Numbered from the stretch's first letter, positions 43,443-53,557 are shown. The stretch: DNA of 64,000 nt from Litorilituus lipolyticus (GCF_006439335.1 NZ_SAWY01000018.1:27174-91173); one strand, 5' to 3'. Notes: generated by a model from the sequence alone, not told the origin. Made by a program: numbers and translations.

Positions 43443-44323
43443 TAATCACCTGTATTCACTGTTGCTGTTTCAACTGTAAAATATCGTTGGTTATGTCTTA
43501 ACATATCAGTTATGTCTAAGACATAGTGAGCGCCACGCTCTGAATAAGGGAGTAAACCTGTCGCTAAAATTTCAGCATCTAGTGGTTGATTATGCTCGCG
43601 CAATTGAGAGCGAATACTTCTAAACACTCTATAAGCATTATGAGTGTTAATATTTCTGAAATAACCATTTACTGCATCATCAACACTTTGAAAAGCAGCA
43701 ACTTCATGCTTAGCGCCTTCATTTCGGCCATTAGGTACCATGCCACATTTTGGTTTATAGCACCAAATCCCAAAGAAATTTAAGCCAATTCTGGCGAAGC
43801 GAGAGGTTCCCCAAGCTGACTCGTTAGCCGCTTGAACAAGTACCAACGACTCAGGAATAATATCTATTTTAACTAATAATTCATCAAGCTTTTGTAGCGT
43901 GGAGCTTTGCTTGCTCACTCGATATTGCTTAGCTAACAACGCTAATTCAATTTGCTCAGAATCTGTTAAGCCAAGCTCTAAGGATGTTTGCTCCATCCAG
44001 TACTCTAATTTAGCACGTGTAATCAAGAGTTCTTGATTGTGTTTTATAATGGTAGGACGTAAAAAATCAAAAAAACGTTGCTTTTTCGTTGGTATATCAT
44101 AAATTTTAGCGAAATCAGGTAAAGCCACTGAATGTAATGGTTTTTCAGGCTTCTTCACAACTTTTACAGGTTTAGTTTCGCTACTTTCCTGCTGTGACTT
44201 ATTTGTTACTTCTTTATCGGATGTAATGATTGGTTTGGGCTTTAAAAAAGTAAAAGGTGCTAGTAGTGCAACAATAAAGCCGAACAGCAATAAACTTGTC
44301 GTTATACGATTAATTACTCTCAT
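43442..44323 (-). CDS. Bax-like glucosaminidase-family protein
   Basis: 293 residues. One N-terminal membrane segment (about 8-28) anchors it, followed by a KPVKVVKKPEKP linker. The core has IIPESLVLVQAANESAWGTSRFARIGLNFFGIWCYKPKCGMVPNGR and VAAFQSVDDAVNGYFRNINTHNAYR, matching the E. coli Bax/FlgJ-like beta-N-acetylglucosaminidase fold, with the Glu of ANESAWG as the likely catalytic residue. Such enzymes cut peptidoglycan. Two Cys flank the active site. AAGGA precedes the ATG. Confidence 0.85.
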   Translation of the reverse strand: MRVINRITTSLLLFGFIVALLAPFTFLKPKPIITSDKEVTNKSQQESSETKPVKVVKKPEKPLHSVALPDFAKIYDIPTKKQRFFDFLRPTIIKHNQELLITRAKLEYWMEQTSLELGLTDSEQIELALLAKQYRVSKQSSTLQKLDELLVKIDIIPESLVLVQAANESAWGTSRFARIGLNFFGIWCYKPKCGMVPNGRNEGAKHEVAAFQSVDDAVNGYFRNINTHNAYRVFRSIRSQLREHNQPLDAEILATGLLPYSERGAHYVLDITDMLRHNQRYFTVETATVNTGD

Positions 44324-44350
44324 ATTAATTCCTTGAAAACAAAAGACACA

Positions 44351-45196
44351 TTAGGCTGAGAATGTATCGTCTGGTCCGTCTTTATTTATAGAGGCATTAT
44401 TATCGCTATTTTCTTCTTCCTGTCCATTCGATGCTTCAATTGGTTTATTTGTTGCTATTTGAACCCCAAAGATTTCACGGTACAAAATACCTTTAACATT
44501 ATAGTAAAGCGGTGCTAAATAGGTCATACCAAAGATAAATAGTATAATAGATATCGGTGCTATTTCAGTATCTACCAACATAACTATCGGAAATATCAAA
44601 CCTAATAAACATATTACTAATAACATATATATTGAAGTTAGCTGCCACCATTTAAAACGAAGTGCTTTGACAGATAACACAATAGCTTTCATTGGTGTCA
44701 TTTGCTTTTCTACCACTAAAGGAATGGTCAATGACAATACTACGGCTAAAAATATCCCTGGAAAAATGAATAATTGAAAGCCGATACTAATTAACGATGA
44801 CGTCAGTAATGCACATATAGCAACCCAGCTACCTCTTTTCAAAAAAGAGAACACTAAACTAACATGGGTTTTCATACCTACTGCATGGAACACACCCATC
44901 ATTTCTACACCCGCTAAAAATGGCCAAATAATAACGGTAACAAGAATATTAAGAATCATACCAGCTTGAGGGTCTTGTATGACAGCTTCCATGCCTCCAA
45001 GATAATCACTAGCAATATATGACACTAGCATCCCTAAAAAAATAGCAAAAGCCAGTCCAAGCATAATAGAAACTCGTGCTTTTAAAGTGTATTGCCATGC
45101 TTCGCTAAAAATCGCCTTGGTATCTAACTGATAATCGCCCTGCTCCGCACGCTCGACACTTCCACCAATTTGAATTACTGATATTTTATCTGACAA
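44351..45196 (-). CDS. Multi-pass inner-membrane protein, unrecognised
   Basis: 281 residues with about six hydrophobic segments between residues 40 and 240, then an acidic Asn/Glu/Asp-rich tail (EASNGQEEENSDNN). The N-terminus is soluble (VERAEQGDYQLDTKAIFSEAWQYT). The layout resembles the membrane domain of YciC/DUF-type or glycerophosphodiester-phosphodiesterase-linked membrane regions, but I cannot name the family with confidence. It is upstream of the bax-like gene by 28 bp, in the same direction, so cotranscription is likely. Confidence 0.65.
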   Translation of the reverse strand: MSDKISVIQIGGSVERAEQGDYQLDTKAIFSEAWQYTLKARVSIMLGLAFAIFLGMLVSYIASDYLGGMEAVIQDPQAGMILNILVTVIIWPFLAGVEMMGVFHAVGMKTHVSLVFSFLKRGSWVAICALLTSSLISIGFQLFIFPGIFLAVVLSLTIPLVVEKQMTPMKAIVLSVKALRFKWWQLTSIYMLLVICLLGLIFPIVMLVDTEIAPISIILFIFGMTYLAPLYYNVKGILYREIFGVQIATNKPIEASNGQEEENSDNNASINKDGPDDTFSA

Positions 45197-45273
45197 ACTT
45201 CTACCTATATTAATAACAACGATGCTAACGGCATTATACCGTAATTAAAAAAATAAAACCTAGTTCGAAAAAG

Positions 45274-45921
45274 CTAAGTGCTTAAGTTATTCCATACCAA
45301 CTGTATAGCGAGTAATAATAAAACGCCCCCCATTATTCGATCAACCCAGTAGCCTTTTACATGCAATAAACTGCGAACTTTAGGCAAGGTGAGTAAGTAC
45401 GATAAAGCAATAAACCAAACCCCTGTCGCTGCGACTAAATAAGAACCATAAATCAATTTAATGTTTAATGCAGTGTCAGGAGAAATTACCACGGAAAATA
45501 AACTAACAAAAAATAATGTCGCTTTTACATTTAAGCCATTTATTAAAAAGCCGGTTATAAAAGCTTTTCTATTTGAGGGGAAGTCTGCTTCAGTTATATC
45601 AGAATTTTGTGAAGATATTTCTTCATCTTTTGGGGGCTTTGCACGTAATCCATGCCATGCAATATAACAAAAATAACTTGCTGCTAAGTAAGTTAATAAC
45701 GTCAATAAGCGTTGATCACTGGCGATTAATAACCCAATACCAACTAAAGAATAAGTAACATGTAAAATTATACCCGTAGCAATGCCTAAGCTACTATAAA
45801 TAGCGATAGTTCGGTTATAACGAATACTTTGTTTAAATATCAGTGCAAAATCAGGGCCTGGGCTGGCAACAGCAAGGAAATGTACAACAGCTATCATAGC
45901 AAACTGCTCTATAAAGCTCAT
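45274..45921 (-). CDS. LysE/RhtB-family amino-acid exporter
   Basis: 215 residues with about six membrane helices. The family start motif is present: VVHFLAVASPGPDFALIFKQSIRYNRTIAIYSSLGIATGIILH, with the conserved P-G-P. The C-terminus YWVDRIMGGVLLLLAIQLVW is typical. RhtB-type proteins export amino acids or homoserine lactone-like compounds using the proton gradient. Substrate not predictable. GGAAC lies upstream of the ATG at 45921. Confidence 0.88.
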   Translation of the reverse strand: MSFIEQFAMIAVVHFLAVASPGPDFALIFKQSIRYNRTIAIYSSLGIATGIILHVTYSLVGIGLLIASDQRLLTLLTYLAASYFCYIAWHGLRAKPPKDEEISSQNSDITEADFPSNRKAFITGFLINGLNVKATLFFVSLFSVVISPDTALNIKLIYGSYLVAATGVWFIALSYLLTLPKVRSLLHVKGYWVDRIMGGVLLLLAIQLVWNNLST

Positions 45922-46169
45922 AAATCAAATGTTCCGCCAAAATTTAAGGACAGACATTCTACCTTATATGTTTTTATGCAATCAAACCTTTATAGTGTTT
46001 TGCTTATGTAGACCTAATGAAGGGCTTTAGCCTTAGATAAAATGCTTCGATAAAAAAGCCACAAATCATCAAAACATGAAAAGTAGTACTTTTTTCCTTG
46101 GTAACAGCTAATGATTATTGAAACATTGTTAGGCTTTATTAATGCAACATCACTCATAACAAAATCCCC

Positions 46170-46199
46170 TACACTTGAACAATTTATTGTTCAAGTGTA
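46170..46199. repeat. Perfect 14-bp inverted repeat in a gene-free gap
   Basis: TACACTTGAACAAT and ATTGTTCAAGTGTA are separated by TT, in the 368-bp gap 45922-46289. It is the only structure I see there. There is no T-run on either side, and it is 90 bp past the DUF1415 stop, so a terminator is unlikely; a dimeric-regulator site or unstudied hairpin is possible. Confidence 0.7.
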
Positions 46200-46289
46200 C
46201 AAAATCAAGAGATATTATAGTGTTATCAAGCTGTAATCTTAGGTGTGAATTTGTATAAATTGATTTTCACAAATAACCGTGTATTGAAT

Positions 46290-46850
46290 TTAAGTTGAAT
46301 GTTTAATATGGATATTCTCAAGTAACTGCTTAAAATAGTCACTACCTTTTGCTTGTGCAACATTCACATTAGTTTCGGGTATTTTTTCCGGCTCTTTATA
46401 GTGTGAAAGAACTTTTGCCATGCTATCTTCACGAATAATATGTATCAAAGGAAATGGTGAACGATTGGTGAAGTTACTCGCATCATCATAATCTTCATCG
46501 GCGAAACAATATTCTGGATGCATACTGGCAAGTTGAAAAATCCCCTCAAAACCTTCGTCAATTAATAGTTCATTGGCTTGATCTACTAAATCTAAATAAT
46601 TATCAAAAGAACGAAAGCTATCTTGGTATATCACCAATGTTGTTTCAATTTCACTATGTTGCTTAAGGTATTGAAACTGTGATAACAATTCGACTAAAGC
46701 CGCTTTGGTTTTACCTTTAGATGACACATGATAAAAAATAGTTTCTTGGACAAATTCTTTTTTTGCAAACGGGCAAAAATTTAAACCTATAATCACTTGT
46801 TCTAACCAATCTTTAGTTGCATTGATTACAGACTTTTCTATTGAAGACAT
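46290..46850 (-). CDS. DUF1415 family protein
   Basis: 186 residues. It shows the DUF1415 blocks NATKDWLEQVIIGLNFCPFAKKEF near the start, DGRR-less LASMHPEYCFADEDYDDASNFTNRSPFPLIHIIREDSM, and a final helix. Cys at about 25 and Cys in PEYCF, with His and Asp, could bind metal. It is cytoplasmic, and the function is unknown. It follows the ABC transporter gene by 47 bp in the same direction. Confidence 0.85.
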   Translation of the reverse strand: MSSIEKSVINATKDWLEQVIIGLNFCPFAKKEFVQETIFYHVSSKGKTKAALVELLSQFQYLKQHSEIETTLVIYQDSFRSFDNYLDLVDQANELLIDEGFEGIFQLASMHPEYCFADEDYDDASNFTNRSPFPLIHIIREDSMAKVLSHYKEPEKIPETNVNVAQAKGSDYFKQLLENIHIKHST

Positions 46851-46897
46851 TATTTAACTCGTTATTGCTTATATAGAACTTAATGAATAAAAAATGT

Positions 46898-48700
46898 TTA
46901 ATCATCAAGGGATGTTTGTTGTAATTGCCACATATTAGCATAAGTACCTTGTTGAGCTAATAATTGCTGATGAGAGCCCTGCTCAATGATTTCACCCTGC
47001 TTCATGACTAAAATGTTATCCGCATCAATCACCGTAGATAACCTATGTGCTATTACAACACTGGTGCGATTTTTAGAAACATCATTTATTGCCGTTAATA
47101 TAGCTTGCTCAGATTGACTATCTAATGACGACGTTGCCTCATCAAAGATTAAAATAGCAGGGTCTTTTAAAATCGTACGAGCAATAGCAACTCGCTGCTT
47201 TTCGCCGCCTGAGAGCTTCAACCCACGTTCTCCAACAATAGTATTTACGCCATCAGGCAAGCTTTCAATGAATTCAGTAAGGTGTGCCATCTCAATTGCT
47301 TTATAGATTTCTTGCTCTGTTGCATCTGGCCTACCATATTGAATATTGGCAAAAAGAGTATCATTAAACAGCACGGTATCTTGAGGCACAATGCCGATAT
47401 TTTTGCGTAAAGAATGCTGACTTACTTTAGTGATATCTTGACCATCAACAGAAACTGTTCCTGACTTAACATCATAAAACCGGAAAAGCAGTTTCACTAA
47501 TGTTGATTTACCTGAACCACTTTGTCCTACTATCGCAACTTTTTCTCCTGAATTAACTGTAAAAGAGAGACCTTTTATGATTTGTCTTTTTTCTTGATAA
47601 TTAAAGGTAATATCACTTACTTCGATAACTGCTTTATCTACTTTCAACGCTTTTGCATCTGGGCAATCAGCTACTTTTGCTTTTCTAGCAAGCAGCGAAA
47701 ACATATTTTCGATATTAGCAAGTGAACCTTTTATTTCTCGATAGACAAAACCTAAAAAGTTTAGCGGCATAAAGAGTTGCATCATGAATGCATTAATTAA
47801 CACAAAATCACCTAAGGTCATTACGCCATAACTCACTTCATAAGCGGCTAATGCCAACATTAACGTCATGGCTATAGCAATAATAAAGGCTTGGCCACCA
47901 TTTAATGCAAACAATGATAACCTGTTCTTTATCTTTGCTTGTTCCCATGATTCAAGCTGTTTGTCATAGGCTTTAGCTTCATACTCTTCATTGGTAAAGT
48001 ACTTAACCGTCTCATAATTTAACAAACTATCAATAGCTCGAGTATTACTTGACGAGTCAGCTTGATTTGCGGCTCTAACATAGCGGGTTCGACGCTCAGT
48101 AGCATAGACTGAATAGGCTATATAGGCGCCTATTGAAAGTAATGTAATCACCGCAAACTTAAAACCATAGTTAACAAACAAAATGCTAACAACCATTATA
48201 ATCTCAAGTAAAGTTGGGATGATATTAAAGACCATAAAACGCATTAAAAAACTAATGCCTGATGTCCCCCTATCTATGTCTCTAGATAGCCCCCCCGTTT
48301 GTCGATTCAAATGAAAATCTAAATCAAGATGGTGTAAGTGGCGAAACACATTCAAGCTGATACGACGAATTGCTCTCTCTGTTACCCTACCGAATAAGGT
48401 ATCTCTAACTTCAGCGAAAATAACAATAGATAATCTGACTAAACCATAGGCTGCCACTAAACCAAAAGGCACAATAACCAAATCACTTAACTGCTCATTA
48501 GTTGAGTTTTGCGCATCTAAGGTATCAACAATATCCTTAAGAATAAAAGGTAAATAAACACTGGCAATCTTTGTTAGCACTAAACACAGCATGGCAAAGA
48601 AAATTCGTTGTTTAAATTCAAATAAGTAAGGGAGAATTAACTTAAAAGCTTGCCAGTTAATTGTGGTAACTTCATGGTCAGGGTAACTAGAGCGTCGCAT
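46898..48700 (-). CDS. Atm1/ABCB7-like ABC exporter (fused permease and ATPase)
   Basis: 600 residues. The N-terminal half has six membrane helices with the ATM1-like segment RDTLFGRVTERAIRRISLNVFRHLHHLDLDFHLNRQTGG. The ATPase domain has Walker A GQSGSGKST, Q-loop VPQDTVLFNDT, signature LSGGEKQRVAIARTIL and Walker B LIFDEATSSLDS, all intact. It works as a homodimer and, by analogy with Atm1-type exporters, may move glutathione-bound metals or sulfur compounds. A shorter in-frame start is possible. No partner membrane-fusion gene is near. Confidence 0.9.
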   Translation of the reverse strand: MRRSSYPDHEVTTINWQAFKLILPYLFEFKQRIFFAMLCLVLTKIASVYLPFILKDIVDTLDAQNSTNEQLSDLVIVPFGLVAAYGLVRLSIVIFAEVRDTLFGRVTERAIRRISLNVFRHLHHLDLDFHLNRQTGGLSRDIDRGTSGISFLMRFMVFNIIPTLLEIIMVVSILFVNYGFKFAVITLLSIGAYIAYSVYATERRTRYVRAANQADSSSNTRAIDSLLNYETVKYFTNEEYEAKAYDKQLESWEQAKIKNRLSLFALNGGQAFIIAIAMTLMLALAAYEVSYGVMTLGDFVLINAFMMQLFMPLNFLGFVYREIKGSLANIENMFSLLARKAKVADCPDAKALKVDKAVIEVSDITFNYQEKRQIIKGLSFTVNSGEKVAIVGQSGSGKSTLVKLLFRFYDVKSGTVSVDGQDITKVSQHSLRKNIGIVPQDTVLFNDTLFANIQYGRPDATEQEIYKAIEMAHLTEFIESLPDGVNTIVGERGLKLSGGEKQRVAIARTILKDPAILIFDEATSSLDSQSEQAILTAINDVSKNRTSVVIAHRLSTVIDADNILVMKQGEIIEQGSHQQLLAQQGTYANMWQLQQTSLDD

Positions 48701-48804
48701 AGATTGCTAATTTTAATCAGGTAAATAGGTGTAATATTACCTTAATATCTGAGACAATATTTACAAATATGCAAAATATATTGTGTTTTTTCAAGGAATG
48801 AACC

Positions 48805-50019
48805 ATGCATGATCACCAAGCGATTATTTTAACCGCGTTACTCATTCTAATTTTTGGCCTGTTTTCAAAGCTTGCTGACAACTCCCCAATTACAGGACCA
48901 ATGTTTTTCGCAACTATTGGTTTGTTATGCAGCCCTTTAGGTTTTAATGTTATATCTGTCGAACAAGATTCAGCATCTATAAAACTAATCGCTGAACTCA
49001 CCTTGATTATTATTTTGTTTGTTGATGCTTCATTTATTGAATTAAAACACCTTAAAGCACGCTTACAAGGCCTACCTGCAAGATTGCTAATACTTGGTTT
49101 ACCCATGACTATGCTTTTAGGTTCAATGTTAGCTTTATTAATTTTACCTGAGTACAGTATTTGGTCTGTAGTATTATTAGCACTGATTTTATCACCGACC
49201 GATGCAGCACTAGGTCAAGCTGTAGTAAAAAGCGAATCTGTCCCTGTAAAAGTCCGTGAGTCGATAAGTACTGAAAGTGGTTTAAATGATGGCATTTCTT
49301 TACCTCCCATTTTTATATGTTTAGCTGTTATTGCTAGTGGTACAGGCCATATTTCCTCTGAAGATCACTGGTTAAAGTTTGTTGCTTTGCAACTGTTATT
49401 AGGCCCTGCTATAGGTGCTTTAGTGGGAGTTATTGGCGGTAAATTAATAGATTACGCAAACGATAAAGCTTGGATGAACGACGTTTTTCAGCGTTTAACA
49501 TGTTTGTCTATTGCTATTTTGGCTTATTCATTTGCAGAATCTGTAAGTGGAAATGGCTTTATCGCCGCATTCTGCTCAGGTCTATTTTTAAGTATAAAAA
49601 ATGTCGGCGTTCGAGCGCGAATACAAGAGTTTGGTGAAACAGAAGGCCAATTGTTAACGTTATTCGTGTTCTTAATATTTGGCTTAGTATTTGTACCTAC
49701 CTTTGCACCTTTTTGGGATGTCTCGGTGTTTATATATGCTCTGTTAAGTTTAACTGTAATACGTATACTACCTGTGTTTATTTGCCTTTGGGGCGCCGGT
49801 TTGGATAATTACAGTAAAATATTTATCGCGTGGTTTGGCCCAAGGGGGATAGCATCAATACTTTATTTGTTAATTGCGATTGACCAAATAGGCATTCAAG
49901 GGAATGAAAAAATCTTCTCTGTTATTGTTTTAACGGTATTAATGAGTGTATTTACTCACGGCATAACAGCCGTGAGCATGAGTAATAAGTTCAGTAAAAA
50001 AGAGCTAAAAAATACTTAG
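48805..50019 (+). CDS. NhaP-type sodium/proton (cation:proton) antiporter
   Basis: 404 residues with about 12 membrane helices. CPA1 motifs: LTLIIILFVDASFIELKHL, ALILSPTDAALGQAVV and STESGLNDGISLPPIF (the ND ion-binding pair). The C-terminal IFIAWFGPRGIASILYLLIAI is characteristic. It exchanges Na+ or K+ for protons, useful in a marine bacterium. No cytosolic regulatory tail. AAGGA precedes the ATG. Its 3' end overlaps the convergent phosphatase gene by 4 bp. Confidence 0.92.
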   Translation: MHDHQAIILTALLILIFGLFSKLADNSPITGPMFFATIGLLCSPLGFNVISVEQDSASIKLIAELTLIIILFVDASFIELKHLKARLQGLPARLLILGLPMTMLLGSMLALLILPEYSIWSVVLLALILSPTDAALGQAVVKSESVPVKVRESISTESGLNDGISLPPIFICLAVIASGTGHISSEDHWLKFVALQLLLGPAIGALVGVIGGKLIDYANDKAWMNDVFQRLTCLSIAILAYSFAESVSGNGFIAAFCSGLFLSIKNVGVRARIQEFGETEGQLLTLFVFLIFGLVFVPTFAPFWDVSVFIYALLSLTVIRILPVFICLWGAGLDNYSKIFIAWFGPRGIASILYLLIAIDQIGIQGNEKIFSVIVLTVLMSVFTHGITAVSMSNKFSKKELKNT

Positions 50020-51734
50020 TTTTTAATAACCTCAGGTAATACATTACCATGAGCACCAGATGGTGGTTTAATCTTCAACAGTGCTGATAGCGTTGTTGCA
50101 ATATCTAAAGTGCTGACCCTTTTATGAACAACTGCACTCTCCATTGCATACCCTGAGAAAATAATAGGGACGAAAGTGTCGTAACTCCATGGGGAACCAT
50201 GTGTTGCTGCAACGGTTAGGCCTTCCATATCTGCAATAAAGCGATGCGGCTCAAATACAACGTACACATCACCAGAGCGTACTTGATTATGATTATTAGC
50301 AACTAATGAGTGAACATAGTCATTAGGTACATCATTGGCTTCAATATCTGCACTACTAATAGCGACAGCAACACCATCAAGTTTTTCAACTTCATGTGCA
50401 ACTGCTTTTTGTACTTGAGATAATGAAAGCTTCCTACGTGAAATTAACTCTCTATCTAAATAAATATAAGGATGAAAATAGGTTTTAATGAGTTTTTTAT
50501 CTAAACCAAATTGTTTTTTTAACGCCTGAAGTCCAGGTGAAACATCCCAGCTATCTGGTGAAACAGTTCGATTTTCCATACCAAGTTGAGATAAATACGC
50601 AGGAACCTCAGCGGCACCATGATCGGCAGATAAAACAATTAAGGTGTTTTTTAAGCCAACTTTTTTATCGATAACCTCTAATAAATTGGCTATCGTTTTA
50701 TCTAATCTCAATAAGTTGTCTTCCGCTTCTAAACTCGAAGGACCAAAAATGTGCCCTACATAGTCCGTTGATGAAAAGCTTACCGACAAATAGTCAGTAA
50801 TGTCATCCTGACCAAGTTTTTCATTAATTAGTATCGCTTTGGCAAAATCAGCCGTTAATTCATCACCTGCCGGACTTAGTGTTAAAAAGGTATTAAAATA
50901 ACCATTTGTCATATCACCATATTGGTGAGGAAAAGTTCTGCCAAACCCTGCAAAGTTTGTTTCCCACGATTGATCATCATTGTTAGCAAACTGATAAGTG
51001 TTTTGCGGCTTGAGCAAACGCCAACTTTTTTGATGATAGGCTTTAGTAGGTTGAGCTTTATTGAAATCAGAAACCCATTGTGGATATTTATCATAGTAAT
51101 ATTGGCTAGTAACAAATTCACCCGACTTTTTTGAAAACCAGAACGCCTTACCAATATGACCAGCCATTGAAACTGCGCCTCTATCTTTCACAGACACGCC
51201 AAAAACCTTTGCTTCGCCATTACTCGCAATCGCTAATTCATCACTAAAAGTAGAGACTAAAATGTTACGTGGTGAACGACCAGATACTTTCGCTGCTTTT
51301 TGTGTCGGATCTATCTCTGTTTGCTTATTAACATCAGCATTTGCTGATAATAACGGAAACTGTTCATCTTCAATATTATAAACTAACCTGCCCTGCTTAT
51401 TATCAAACCATACATTGCCAATCATGCCGTGTACTGCGGGAGTAGCACCTGTAGCTAACGAAGCATGACCCACAATAGTTTCAGTATTAGCATGAGAGTG
51501 ATGAGCATTTTTAAAAACCACGCCTTGTTGATATAAATATCGAAAACCGCCTTCCCCCATTCGTGTTAAATAACGCTCAGGCAAATCCGCACGTAATTGA
51601 TCTACGGTAATTTGCAGGACTAATTTAGGTGCTTTTATTTCTCCTGCGTTTGCTAACGAAGAAATCTGCAAGATAAACCAAGCAGAAATAACTAAAGTTA
51701 ACTTAATTTCAAAATATTGAAATAAACTCGGCAT
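50016..51734 (-). CDS. Alkaline-phosphatase-superfamily (PafA-like) periplasmic enzyme
   Basis: 572 residues. A signal peptide ends near ANAGE (about 30). The superfamily metal-binding core is present: LQITVDQLRADLPERY (Asp), SHANTETIVGHASLATGATPAVHG (Thr nucleophile), SFSSTDYVGHIFGPSS, IVLSADHGAAEVP and ATHGSPWSYDTFVPIIF. This layout fits the PafA-type phosphate-irrepressible alkaline phosphatase. Phosphodiesterase or pyrophosphatase activity is also possible. It is divergent from the sulfatase gene, which belongs to the same superfamily. AGGGA precedes the ATG. Confidence 0.85.
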   Translation of the reverse strand: MPSLFQYFEIKLTLVISAWFILQISSLANAGEIKAPKLVLQITVDQLRADLPERYLTRMGEGGFRYLYQQGVVFKNAHHSHANTETIVGHASLATGATPAVHGMIGNVWFDNKQGRLVYNIEDEQFPLLSANADVNKQTEIDPTQKAAKVSGRSPRNILVSTFSDELAIASNGEAKVFGVSVKDRGAVSMAGHIGKAFWFSKKSGEFVTSQYYYDKYPQWVSDFNKAQPTKAYHQKSWRLLKPQNTYQFANNDDQSWETNFAGFGRTFPHQYGDMTNGYFNTFLTLSPAGDELTADFAKAILINEKLGQDDITDYLSVSFSSTDYVGHIFGPSSLEAEDNLLRLDKTIANLLEVIDKKVGLKNTLIVLSADHGAAEVPAYLSQLGMENRTVSPDSWDVSPGLQALKKQFGLDKKLIKTYFHPYIYLDRELISRRKLSLSQVQKAVAHEVEKLDGVAVAISSADIEANDVPNDYVHSLVANNHNQVRSGDVYVVFEPHRFIADMEGLTVAATHGSPWSYDTFVPIIFSGYAMESAVVHKRVSTLDIATTLSALLKIKPPSGAHGNVLPEVIKN

Positions 51735-51879
51735 AATAGTCCCTTATTGGTAAATACCCTTAAAAAGAGTAATGATTTTAGCTGGTTAATGATGTTAAAA
51801 CTCGAAATTACTAGTAATTTTAATCAAAGTAGCCTAATAATATCATTAGTTATCATAACGGTTAAAATAAGGAAATCGA

Positions 51880-53421
51880 ATGAGTATTCATAATAAATTT
51901 CGAAAGTTAGCGATTGGGGTCGGCTTATTAGCCATTTCAACTGCTTCAATTGCCGCAGAAAAACCTAATATTATGGTCTTTTGGGGTGATGATATAGGGA
52001 TCACAAATATTAGCGCCTACAGTGATGGCATCATGGGTTATAAAACCCCTAACATCGACAGGATTGCTAATGAAGGTATTCGATTTACCGATTATTATGG
52101 TGATCAAAGTTGTACCGCTGGCCGTTCTACATTTTTAACAGGTCAATCAGGCCTTAGAACTGGCATGACAAAAGTGGGGTTACCTGGTGCTGCTGAAGGT
52201 ATTCAAGATAGAGATATTACTATCGCTGAGTATCTTAAAACAAAAGGTTACACTACAGGACAATTTGGTAAAAATCACCTAGGTGACAAAGATGAACATT
52301 TACCTACTAATCATGGCTTCGATGAATTTTTTGGTAACTTGTATCACTTAAACGCAGAAGAAGAGCCAGAAGATGATGATTATCCAAAAGATCCTGCTTT
52401 TAGGAAGAAGTTTGGACCTCGTGGCGTTATCCATTCGTTTGCTGACGGTAAGATAACCGATACTGGCCCACTAACTCGTAAACGTATGGAAACCGCTGAT
52501 GATGAGTTTATTGCTGCTGCACAAAAATTCGTATCAAAAGCTGTTAAAAATAAAAAACCATTTTTCGTTTGGATTAACACAGCAGGTATGCACTTTAGAA
52601 CTCATATCAATCCAAAGCATAAAGGTTTATCAGGACAAGGTTTCTACAATGATGTAATGGTTGCTCATGATAACCATGTTGGCATGATGTTAGACCAATT
52701 AGATAAGTTGAAAATTACTGATAATACAATCGTAATGTACTCTACTGACAATGGTGTTCATTACAACACTTGGCCTGATGCGGGTATTACACCATTCCAA
52801 GGTGAGAAAAATAGCGAAAAAGAAGGTGCATACCGTGTACCTATGATGGTTCGCTGGCCTAGTAAAATTCCAGCTGGTCAAATCTCAAATGAAATAATGG
52901 CTCATCTTGACTGGTTACCAACATTTGCTGCTGCAACAGGCGATACCACTTTAAAAGCAGATTTATTAAAAGGCAAAAGAATTGGTAACAAAAATGCTAA
53001 GCTTCACTTAGATGGTTACAATATGTTGCCCCACTTAATGGGTAAAGAAGAAAAAAGTCCACGTAATATATATCACTATTTAAATGATGAAGGTTTCCCT
53101 GTTGCTATTCGTGTCGGTGATTGGAAAATGGTTTACGCTGAAAACCGAGGAAAAACCATGGCACTTTGGACAGAACCATTCACTATGTTGAGAATGCCTA
53201 AAATCCAAAACTTACGTCGTGACCCTTGGGGAAGAGCTGAAGAAAATTCAAACTCATACTATGATTGGATGATCGATAAAGCCCCTTATGTCTATTTAGG
53301 TCTTTCAGAAACAGCCAAGTTTTTACAAACATTTCAGGCTTATCCGCCATCGCAAAAAACAGGTTCATGGTCAGTTGAAGCTGTTTATAATACGTTCGTC
53401 AATAAAGCAGAAGGTAAATAG
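51880..53421 (+). CDS. Arylsulfatase-family enzyme with a Cys-type formylglycine motif
   Basis: 513 residues. The signal peptide ends near SIAAEKPN (about 27). Metal site FWGDDIGITN, then the sulfatase signature CTAGRSTFLTG (Cys 78 is the residue oxidised to formylglycine), GKNHLGDKDEHLPTNHGFDEF, and YSTDNGVHYNTWPDAG. The motif is C-x-A-x-R rather than C-x-P-x-R, as in a subgroup of sulfatases. It is likely exported and may desulfate marine polysaccharides or arylsulfates. A sulfatase-maturase gene is not in the window. AAGGAA precedes the ATG. Confidence 0.88.
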   Translation: MSIHNKFRKLAIGVGLLAISTASIAAEKPNIMVFWGDDIGITNISAYSDGIMGYKTPNIDRIANEGIRFTDYYGDQSCTAGRSTFLTGQSGLRTGMTKVGLPGAAEGIQDRDITIAEYLKTKGYTTGQFGKNHLGDKDEHLPTNHGFDEFFGNLYHLNAEEEPEDDDYPKDPAFRKKFGPRGVIHSFADGKITDTGPLTRKRMETADDEFIAAAQKFVSKAVKNKKPFFVWINTAGMHFRTHINPKHKGLSGQGFYNDVMVAHDNHVGMMLDQLDKLKITDNTIVMYSTDNGVHYNTWPDAGITPFQGEKNSEKEGAYRVPMMVRWPSKIPAGQISNEIMAHLDWLPTFAAATGDTTLKADLLKGKRIGNKNAKLHLDGYNMLPHLMGKEEKSPRNIYHYLNDEGFPVAIRVGDWKMVYAENRGKTMALWTEPFTMLRMPKIQNLRRDPWGRAEENSNSYYDWMIDKAPYVYLGLSETAKFLQTFQAYPPSQKTGSWSVEAVYNTFVNKAEGK

Positions 53422-53466
53422 TGCCTTAGTTTAATTAAACTAAATCAATCTAAACCTTAAAATAAT

Positions 53467-53496
53467 AAAAGCTCAACGACTACGTTGAGCTTTTTT
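53467..53496 (+). terminator. Terminator after the sulfatase gene
   Basis: AAAAGCTCAACG and CGTTGAGCTTTTTT form a 12-bp stem with a 4-nt loop and a T-run. Confidence 0.9.
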
Positions 53497-53557
53497 AATC
53501 TCTAACATCAAAACTATTGTATTTTTAATTAATTTAATAAACATACGTAAGCACTAT

